Assembly: GCF_004343775.1 (NCBI RefSeq)
Contig: NZ_PTXL01000005.1
Location: forward strand, 1-64,000
DNA length: 64,000 bases
Reading direction: 5' to 3'
Source of the DNA: Burkholderia sp. SRS-46
GTDB lineage: Bacteria > Pseudomonadota > Gammaproteobacteria > Burkholderiales > Burkholderiaceae
Shown: positions 57,962-64,000 of the stretch, piece after piece
Numbering within the stretch: position 1 is the stretch's first letter
Layout: each line of letters opens with the position of its first letter
Notes under the pieces: model-generated
What the model saw: only the letters and a program-made list of their open reading frames with translations
Databases searched by the model: none
Told to the model about the DNA's origin: nothing
Translations under genes and position numbers: made by a program

Positions 57962-59020
57962 ATGAAGTTCGGCGTGTCCTTCCTGCCCGATACCGGCCCG
58001 GCCGACCGTTGCGCGGCCGACTACTACGCGGAGGCGCTCAAGCTCAGCGCGCTGGCCGAGCGGCTCGGCTACACCTACGTGAAGATGACCGAGCACTACC
58101 TGAAGCCGTACGGCGGCTACAGCCCGTCGCCGCTGATGTTCCTCGCCGCGGCGGCCGCGCAGACGTCGTCGATCCGGCTGATGACGGGCGGCATTCAGGC
58201 GTCGTTCCACCATCCGATCCAGCTCGCGGCCGAGGCTGCGCAGCTCGACGCGATCTCGAACGGCCGGCTCGAGCTCGGCTTCGCGCGCGCGTTCCTGCCG
58301 TACGAATTCGACGCGTTCGGCATCGACCTCGATTCGAGCAAGGCGCGCTTCCAGCAGACGATCGACGCCACCGTGCGGCTGCTGAAGGAGGAATCCGCGA
58401 GCGAGGACACGCCGTTCTTCCGCTACCGCGATGCGCATTCGCTGCCGCGCCCGACGCAGCAGCCGAGCCCGCCCGTGTGGGTCGCGGCGCTGCTCACGCC
58501 GTCGAGCTTCGAGTGGATCGGCGAGCGCGGCTTCAACCTGCTGATGGCCGCGCCGCCGCGCCGCGCGGCGCTGTCGAAAACCCAGGAGATGGTCGCGCTG
58601 TATCGCGACACCTTCGAGCGGCATCACGGCCACACGGGCCGCAAGCCGCAGGTCGCGATCAGCATCCCGCTGATGATCGGCACCAGCGACGCGCACGCGC
58701 TGCAGCTCGCGGAGCCGCGGCTGCGCCATCACTGGCGCTATTTCGCCGACGCCGCGAAATCGTGGGAACAGGTGGCGTCGCCCGCGTACCAGGGCTACAA
58801 CGAGGCGATGAAGAACAAGATGAGCGGGATGGACACGGCCGACCTCGACGCCACCGCGGTGCTCGGCGCGCCCGACACCGTGCGCGAGCGGATCCGCGCG
58901 CTCGAGGCGGATCTCGCGCTCGACGTGATCCTGTGGCACATCGACTACGGCGCGCAGCCGTTCGACCTGATGCGCAACAACCTCGAGGTATTCGCCCGCG
59001 ACGTGCTGCCGCGCCTGTGA
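57962..59020 (+). CDS. Luciferase-like (LLM) flavin-dependent monooxygenase
   Basis: 352 aa from MKFGVSFLP, with GAGGT 5 bp upstream. Bacterial luciferase TIM-barrel fold with SIRLMTGGIQASFHHPIQLAAEAAQLDAISNGRLELGFARAF (family landmark) and a C-terminal part ending DYGAQPFDLMRNNLEVFA. Uses reduced FMN from a partner reductase, found two genes downstream. In this cluster it could N-hydroxylate or hydroxylate the ring. Leads the rightward operon. Confidence 0.9.
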   Translation: MKFGVSFLPDTGPADRCAADYYAEALKLSALAERLGYTYVKMTEHYLKPYGGYSPSPLMFLAAAAAQTSSIRLMTGGIQASFHHPIQLAAEAAQLDAISNGRLELGFARAFLPYEFDAFGIDLDSSKARFQQTIDATVRLLKEESASEDTPFFRYRDAHSLPRPTQQPSPPVWVAALLTPSSFEWIGERGFNLLMAAPPRRAALSKTQEMVALYRDTFERHHGHTGRKPQVAISIPLMIGTSDAHALQLAEPRLRHHWRYFADAAKSWEQVASPAYQGYNEAMKNKMSGMDTADLDATAVLGAPDTVRERIRALEADLALDVILWHIDYGAQPFDLMRNNLEVFARDVLPRL

Positions 59021-59060
59021 TGCCGTGCCGATCCATTCAGGACGAGAGGCGAAACTGCCC

Positions 59061-60287
59061 ATGACCACCACTCCTTCACTCAGCGCGATCGTCGTCGGCG
59101 CGGGGCTCGGCGGGCTTGCCGCCGCGCTCGCGCTGCGCCGCGCCGGCCATCGCGTGACCGTGCTCGAACAGAGCAAGGTGTTCCGCGAAGTCGGCGCGGG
59201 CCTGCAGGTCGTGCCGAACGCCACCCGCGCGCTGCGCGCGCTCGGCGTGCTCGACCAGCGGCGGCTCGCGGCCGTCGCGCCGACCGCCACGATCCGCCGC
59301 CGCTGGCAGGACGGCAGCCTGCTCGGCGCGTTTCCGCTCGGCGCGGGCGTCGAGGCGGCCTTCAACGCGCCCTACTGGAATGCGCACCGCGCCGACCTGC
59401 ATGCGGTGCTGCTCGACGCCGCGCGCGACCCCGCCGGCGCGGGCCAGCCGGTCGACGTGCGGGGCGGCATAGCGGTGCGCGGCCTCGACACGCACGGCCC
59501 CGACGGCGCGACCGTGTTCGACGCCGACGGCACGCGCTGGCACGCCGACCTCGTCGTCGCGGCGGACGGCATCCATTCGATGCTGCGCCAGGCGCTGCTC
59601 GGCAACGACGCGCCGCACTACAGCGGCGACGACGCGTATCGCGCGCTGATTCCCGCTGATGCGATCGACCCACGCTCGAACGTGTTCGAGATCGTCGCGG
59701 AACCGCAGGTGACGATCTGGCTCGGCCCGGGCCGGCACGCGATCCACTACTGGGTGCGCGACCGCACGCTGCTGAACCTCGTCGTGATCGTGCCGGGCGA
59801 CGGCAGCACGCGCGAATCGTGGAGCAGCAAGGGCGACCGCGCGACGCTCGAAGCGGAGCTGCACGGCTGGGACCCTAGGCTCGTCGGGCTGATCCGCTGC
59901 GCGTCGGACCTGAGCCGCTGGTCGCTGCACGATCGCCAGCCGCTCGCGCGCTGGGCCTGGGACAGCGTGTGCCTGCTCGGCGACGCGTGCCATCCGATGC
60001 TGCCGTACCAGTCGCAGGGCGCCGCGCAGGCGCTCGAGGACGCGGTCGTGCTCGGCCGCTGCGTGACGGGCCTCGCGTCGAAGGACGCGCTCGGCGATGC
60101 GCTGCGCGAGTACCAGCGGCTGCGCATCGACCGCAGCGCGCGCATCCAGCTCGCGTCCGCCGGCAACGGCGGCGTGTTCCACCTGCCCGACGGCCCCGAG
60201 CAGCGCGCACGCGACGCCGAGCTGAAATCGCGCCGCGCCGACTTCAAGTCGTACGACTGGACCTGGGCCGACGCGTACCAGATCTGA
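59061..60287 (+). CDS. FAD-dependent monooxygenase, salicylate-hydroxylase-like
   Basis: 408 aa. FAD motifs: GAGLGGLAAALALRRAGHRVTVLEQ (about 10-34), VVAADGIHSMLR (DG motif, about 167-178), CLLGDACHPMLPYQSQGAAQALEDA (GD motif, about 300-324). Closest in style to salicylate/6-hydroxynicotinate hydroxylases, which replace a ring carboxyl by hydroxyl with loss of CO2. That step is expected for a 2-carboxy ring becoming a 2-oxo ring. Lies 40 bp after the LLM gene. Confidence 0.92.
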   Translation: MTTTPSLSAIVVGAGLGGLAAALALRRAGHRVTVLEQSKVFREVGAGLQVVPNATRALRALGVLDQRRLAAVAPTATIRRRWQDGSLLGAFPLGAGVEAAFNAPYWNAHRADLHAVLLDAARDPAGAGQPVDVRGGIAVRGLDTHGPDGATVFDADGTRWHADLVVAADGIHSMLRQALLGNDAPHYSGDDAYRALIPADAIDPRSNVFEIVAEPQVTIWLGPGRHAIHYWVRDRTLLNLVVIVPGDGSTRESWSSKGDRATLEAELHGWDPRLVGLIRCASDLSRWSLHDRQPLARWAWDSVCLLGDACHPMLPYQSQGAAQALEDAVVLGRCVTGLASKDALGDALREYQRLRIDRSARIQLASAGNGGVFHLPDGPEQRARDAELKSRRADFKSYDWTWADAYQI

Positions 60288-60294
60288 CGCTTCG

Positions 60295-60328
60295 CCCCGG
60301 CGCCGCGCGGCAGCAGGCGGCGCCGGGG
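60295..60328 (+). terminator. Intra-operonic GC hairpin
   Basis: CCCCGGCGCCGC (60295-60306) and GCGGCGCCGGGG (60317-60328) form a 12-bp stem 8 bp after the FAD monooxygenase stop and before the flavin reductase. Possibly a stability element or partial terminator. Confidence 0.55.
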
Positions 60329-60350
60329 TCTCTCGCGATGGAACCGCATC

Positions 60351-60899
60351 ATGCCGAATACCGTGGAACTTGCGCAGCAGCTGAAACGGGCGATGCGCGG
60401 CGTCGCCGCGCCCGTGACGATCGTGACAACCGGCGGCGGCGGCCCGGCCGGCGCGCCGTGCGCGATGACGGCCAGCTCGTTTACGTCGGTGTCGCTCGAT
60501 CCGCCGACGGTGCTCGTCTGCATCAACCGGCAGGCCAGCATCCACGCGTCGATCACCGGCCGCCGGCGCTTCTGCGTGAACGCGCTGCAGAGCTGCCACG
60601 CGTCGCTCGCGCTCGCGTGCAGCGTGTCCGGCTCCGACGCGCGCTTCGCGCACGGCGCGTGGCGCATCGACGCGGCCACCGGCCTGCCGTACCTGGAGAA
60701 CGCGCAGACGGCGTTCTTCTGCGACACGCTCGAGCAGTTCGAGGTCGGCTCGCATTCGATCCTGGTCGGCGAAGTGACGCGCCTCGCGATGTCGGACGAC
60801 ATCAACCCGCTGATGTACGTGAACGGCGCGTTCGCCGGCGTTCGCACGCTGGCGCCGGACGCGGCGCGCACGCCGTCGCGGGCCGCCGCGCACGAATGA
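60351..60899 (+). CDS. Flavin reductase-like NAD(P)H:FMN oxidoreductase
   Basis: 182 aa. Flavin-reductase-like beta-barrel: MRGVAAPVTIVTT, CAMTASSFTSVSLDPPTVLVCIN (about 37-59) and FEVGSHSILVGEV. Supplies reduced flavin to a two-component monooxygenase, most simply the LLM enzyme of the same operon. Normal length. Confidence 0.93.
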   Translation: MPNTVELAQQLKRAMRGVAAPVTIVTTGGGGPAGAPCAMTASSFTSVSLDPPTVLVCINRQASIHASITGRRRFCVNALQSCHASLALACSVSGSDARFAHGAWRIDAATGLPYLENAQTAFFCDTLEQFEVGSHSILVGEVTRLAMSDDINPLMYVNGAFAGVRTLAPDAARTPSRAAAHE

Positions 60900-61033
60900 G
60901 CGCGCCGCCGCCGTACAACGCGTGCACCCGCGCATGATGCGGCGCGCAATCGATGCGTGCGCCGCACGCACGCCCGGCGATCGCATCGCGCTCTACCATT
61001 GCGCGGCATGCATGCCATGACCAGGAGAAGCCG

Positions 61034-61957
61034 ATGGCCCCCGACCTGAACCTGCTGATTTCACTGGACGCGCTGCTCGAGGAGGGCAGCGTCGTCGGCG
61101 CCGCGCGCCGCATGAACCTCAGCCCGCCGGCGATGAGCCGCACGCTCGCGCGCATTCGCGAGACGGTCGGCGATCCGATCTTCGTGCAGGCCGGCCGCAA
61201 GATGGTGCCGACGCCGCGCGCGCTCGCGCTGCGCGGCGTCGTGCGCGAGGCGGTCGAGCGCGCGTCGCAGCTGCTCGCGCCGAGCGCCGAGGTCGACCTG
61301 CGCACGCTCGACAAGCAGTTCAGCGTGCGCGCGAACGACATCTTCGTCGGCATGCACAGCAGCCAGCTCCTCGAGGAAATGGCGCGCTGCATGCCGCGCG
61401 CGATGATGCGCTTCATGCCCGAGGAAGACGACATCGACGACGACGCGCTGCGCAGCGGCAGCATCGACCTGTTCATCAGCGCGTCGCGCCGCCTCGGGCC
61501 GGAGATCCGCGTGCAGCCGCTGTTCACGACGACGTTCGTCGGGCTCGCGCGCAGCAGGCACCCGATCTTCAACGACGACATCACGCCCGAGCGCTTCGCG
61601 CGCTGGCCGCACATCGGCGTGTCGCGGCGCGGCAAGACCACCGGGCCGATCGACGCCGCGCTGGCCGAGCGCGGGCTGCAGCGCCAGGTGCTGCTCGTCG
61701 TGCCGACGCCGTACGCGGCGGTGTTCGCGCTGCAGGGGTCGGACCTGATCCTGCCGCTGCCCGAGCATCTCGCGCGCGGCGCCGTGCAGGCGGGGCTCGG
61801 CGTGCGCACCTTCGAGCTGCCGGTGCCGCTCGAAACCGTGCTGATCACGCAGGCGTGGCATCCGCGCTTCCAGAGCGACCCCGCGCATCAATGGCTGCGC
61901 CGGGTCGTGCGCGGGCTGTGCACCGGCCCGTCGGCGTTGCAGCCGGCGCAGGCTTGA
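61034..61957 (+). CDS. LysR-family transcriptional regulator
   Basis: 307 aa from MAPDLNLLISLD; AGGAGAAGCCG precedes the ATG. N-terminal winged helix (LDALLEEGSVVGAARRMNLSPPAMSRTLARIRETVGDPIFVQAG, about 8-53) and a periplasmic-binding-type effector domain (about 88-300). In the same orientation as the oxygenases and exporter; likely senses a cluster-related aromatic acid and controls the exporter. Confidence 0.93.
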   Translation: MAPDLNLLISLDALLEEGSVVGAARRMNLSPPAMSRTLARIRETVGDPIFVQAGRKMVPTPRALALRGVVREAVERASQLLAPSAEVDLRTLDKQFSVRANDIFVGMHSSQLLEEMARCMPRAMMRFMPEEDDIDDDALRSGSIDLFISASRRLGPEIRVQPLFTTTFVGLARSRHPIFNDDITPERFARWPHIGVSRRGKTTGPIDAALAERGLQRQVLLVVPTPYAAVFALQGSDLILPLPEHLARGAVQAGLGVRTFELPVPLETVLITQAWHPRFQSDPAHQWLRRVVRGLCTGPSALQPAQA

Positions 61958-62068
61958 CGCGCGCCCGATCCGTGCGCCGCACGCACGCATCGAATGCAAA
62001 GACATCACTGTTCTGAACGCAGACGGCAACCGTAGACTGCCTGCGTCCTTCATCGTGGAGTGCCGGCA

Positions 62069-64000
62069 GTGCGTGACGCAGCAGACCAGACGGCGGCCGT
62101 TTCAGCGGCGCCTTCGCGCCTGGGCCGGGCGACGGCCGCCCTGCTCGCGCGCCTTGACATCTTCACGCCGCGCGGCGCGTACGTCGCGCGCTCGATCGCC
62201 GCCGCGGCGCTCGCGCTCGGTGTCGCGTACCTGCTGGAGCTGGAGACGCCGTACTCGGCCGCGTCGACCGTGCTGCTCGTGATCAACCCCGTGCAGGGCG
62301 CGGTGATCGGCAAGGGCGTGTGGCGCGTCGTCGGCACGCTCGCGGGGATACTCGTCGCGTTCGTGCTGATGGGCTGCTTCGCGCAGCAGCCGCTGCTGTT
62401 CATCCTCGGCTTCGGCTTCTGGCTCGGCCTGTGCGTTGCCGGCATGACGCTGCTGCGGCACTTCCGCGCGTCGGGCACGGTGGTCGCCGGCTATACGATC
62501 GGCCTCGCGACCTACGGCGCGATGCAGCGCCCGGCGCTGACCTTCGAGCACGTGGTCGGACGCGGCTCGACGGTCGTGATCGGCGTGCTGTGCCTGAGCC
62601 TCGTGTCGATGCTGTTCGCGACGCGCGACGTGCGCGCGCGGCTCGAGGCGCTGGTCGCGCGGCTCGCCGCCGCCGCCGCCCGCGCGATCGCCGGCCAGCG
62701 CGGCGGCCTCGCGGCCGCGCCCGGCGACGACCAGCGGCTCGCGCTGCTGGCCGGCGTCTACGGCATCGACGACCTGCTCGCGCTCGGCAAGGCCGAATCG
62801 GAAGACCTCGCGCAGCGCGCGCGGGCGGTGCGGCACGGGATGGCGTCGCTGTTCGGCGCGCTCGCGGGCGGCACGCCGCCGCTGCCCGCCGACAGCGCGG
62901 GCGCCCGCGCGATCGCGCTGCTGCAGCCGCGCCTCGAAGCCGCGTGGCAGGCCGCCGCCGACGCGCTCGACAGCGGCCCGGCCGGCACCGTGCGCGCGCA
63001 CGCGCTGCTCGGCGACGCGCGCCGGCATTTCACGGCGGCACTCGACGCGATCGCGCTCGACGATCCTCGCGACGAAGCGGCCCGCCTGATCGCGGGCGAG
63101 CGCCTGCTCGAACAGATCGACGACTTCCGCGCCGCGCTCGACGGCCTCGCCGAGCTGCGGCGGCCGCGGCCGCGCCACCGGCCCGCGCCGGTGCGCTTTC
63201 ATCGCGACGTGCGCTCGGCCGTGGAGAACGGCGTGCGCTCGATGTGCGCGATCGTGATCACCGGCGTGTTCTGGATCGCCACCGCATGGAACCAGGGCGA
63301 CATGATGCTGCTCGTCGTCGCGCCGTACTGCGCGCTGCTCGCGACGGCCGGCAACCCGGCCGCCGGCGCGAAGGCGTTCATCAAGGGCACGGTCGTAGCG
63401 GTGCCGGCCGCGTTCGTCTGCGCGTTCGGCATCCTGCCGCGCATCGACGGCTTCCCGCTGCTCGTCGTCACGCTCGCGCTGTTCTGGCTGCCCGGCATCT
63501 ATGCGACGAGCGTCCCGAAGACGGCGCTCGCGGGCCTCGCGTACCTCGTCGCGTTCAACACGCTGAACGCGGCGACCAATCCGTTCCGGCCCGACCTCGG
63601 CCTGTTCCTCAACCAGTCGGTCGCCTGGGTGCTCGCGACGTTCATCACGCTGCTCGCGTTCCAGCTGATCCTGCCGCGCAACCTCGCCGCCGACATCGCG
63701 CGGCTGCGCCGCACCATCCGCGACGACACGCTCGCGCTGCTCGCGGGCCGGCAGCCCGCGGCGCCGGAGTGGCAGCAGCGCCAGCAGCACCGGATCGCGC
63801 AGCTCGGCGCACTGCTCGCGAGCCAGCCGGGCGCGATGACGCAGGCCACCGTCGAAGGCCTCGCCGCGCTGCACGTCGGCAAGGAGCTGCTGCGGATCCG
63901 CCGCTTCGTCGCGCACGACGGCCTGCCCGACGCGGCGCGGCAGTGCGCGCGCACCGCGCTCGCGCGGCTCGCGCGCCGCGCGGCGCAGCCCGGGCGGGCG
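62069..64000 (+). CDS. FUSC-family aromatic-acid exporter, truncated by the window end
   Basis: 644 codons with no stop to the last base. GTG start with GGAG 9 bp before it. N-terminal membrane block (ARSIAAAALALGVAYLLELETPYSAASTVLLVINPVQGAVIGKG, about 35-78) and a second block beginning near residue 390 (VRSMCAIVITGVFWIATAW), with a long soluble region between, the FUSC/AaeB layout. Such pumps expel hydroxylated aromatic acids. The adjacent LysR gene is the usual partner. The remaining C-terminus lies outside the window. Confidence 0.85.
   Translation, partial: MRDAADQTAAVSAAPSRLGRATAALLARLDIFTPRGAYVARSIAAAALALGVAYLLELETPYSAASTVLLVINPVQGAVIGKGVWRVVGTLAGILVAFVLMGCFAQQPLLFILGFGFWLGLCVAGMTLLRHFRASGTVVAGYTIGLATYGAMQRPALTFEHVVGRGSTVVIGVLCLSLVSMLFATRDVRARLEALVARLAAAAARAIAGQRGGLAAAPGDDQRLALLAGVYGIDDLLALGKAESEDLAQRARAVRHGMASLFGALAGGTPPLPADSAGARAIALLQPRLEAAWQAAADALDSGPAGTVRAHALLGDARRHFTAALDAIALDDPRDEAARLIAGERLLEQIDDFRAALDGLAELRRPRPRHRPAPVRFHRDVRSAVENGVRSMCAIVITGVFWIATAWNQGDMMLLVVAPYCALLATAGNPAAGAKAFIKGTVVAVPAAFVCAFGILPRIDGFPLLVVTLALFWLPGIYATSVPKTALAGLAYLVAFNTLNAATNPFRPDLGLFLNQSVAWVLATFITLLAFQLILPRNLAADIARLRRTIRDDTLALLAGRQPAAPEWQQRQQHRIAQLGALLASQPGAMTQATVEGLAALHVGKELLRIRRFVAHDGLPDAARQCARTALARLARRAAQPGRA

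Overview
The window looks like a piece of a Burkholderia cepacia complex genome, probably the second chromosome. The DNA is very GC-rich with strong third-position GC bias. It carries a sigma-54-controlled methylcitrate (prp) locus, hopanoid genes hpnA, hpnB and ispH-hpnH, a giant trimeric autotransporter, an H-NS-family protein and an OprD-type porin. This assignment rests on gene content and recalled protein families; no database was searched. The first ~105 bases are almost pure G/C homopolymer and look like a contig-end artefact.

Layout. 0.1-4.4 kb: prpB-prpC with divergent prpR. 4.4-6.6 kb: a fumarylacetoacetate-hydrolase-family enzyme and an IclR regulator. 6.7-11.0 kb: a small H-NS-like protein of unknown role, a 13-unit array of 23-bp repeats, an acyl-CoA-synthetase/GNAT acyltransferase and an H-NS-family gene. 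11.0-15.2 kb: two small exported proteins, then a second self-contained sigma-54 circuit (PAS-AAA+ regulator, three operators, sigma-54 promoter, GntP-type permease). 15.3-20.4 kb: a CHMI-type isomerase, a periplasmic thioredoxin-fold protein and two convergent paralogous AraC regulators. 20.6-27.7 kb: the 1,813-residue trimeric autotransporter, an AT-rich island with a UDP-GlcNAc 2-epimerase remnant, and an AaaT-like acetyltransferase. 28-31 kb: a DedA-rhodanese fusion and an OprD porin. 31.1-39.5 kb: a peptide-uptake block (oppABCDF, cupin-XRE regulator, POT permease). 39.5-49.7 kb: an OpgC-like membrane protein, RarD, acylphosphatase, the hopanoid genes and a coiled-coil repeat protein.

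50.1-64.0 kb: the most interesting region. A TonB-dependent siderophore receptor with a Fur-box-like site sits beside a GntR regulator and two divergent gene sets. Leftward run a DhnA/GriI-type class I aldolase, two tandem type-II dehydroquinate-synthase/GriH-like proteins (one divergent) and a small-molecule O-methyltransferase. Rightward run a luciferase-like monooxygenase, a salicylate-hydroxylase-like FAD monooxygenase, a flavin reductase, a LysR regulator and an FUSC-type aromatic exporter cut by the window end. This is a compact biosynthetic cluster. The enzyme set can be mapped atom by atom onto an N-hydroxy-methoxy-methyl-pyridinone, that is, the B. cepacia siderophore cepabactin. The competing explanation is a 3-amino-4-hydroxybenzoate-derived product. 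The assignment is inference.
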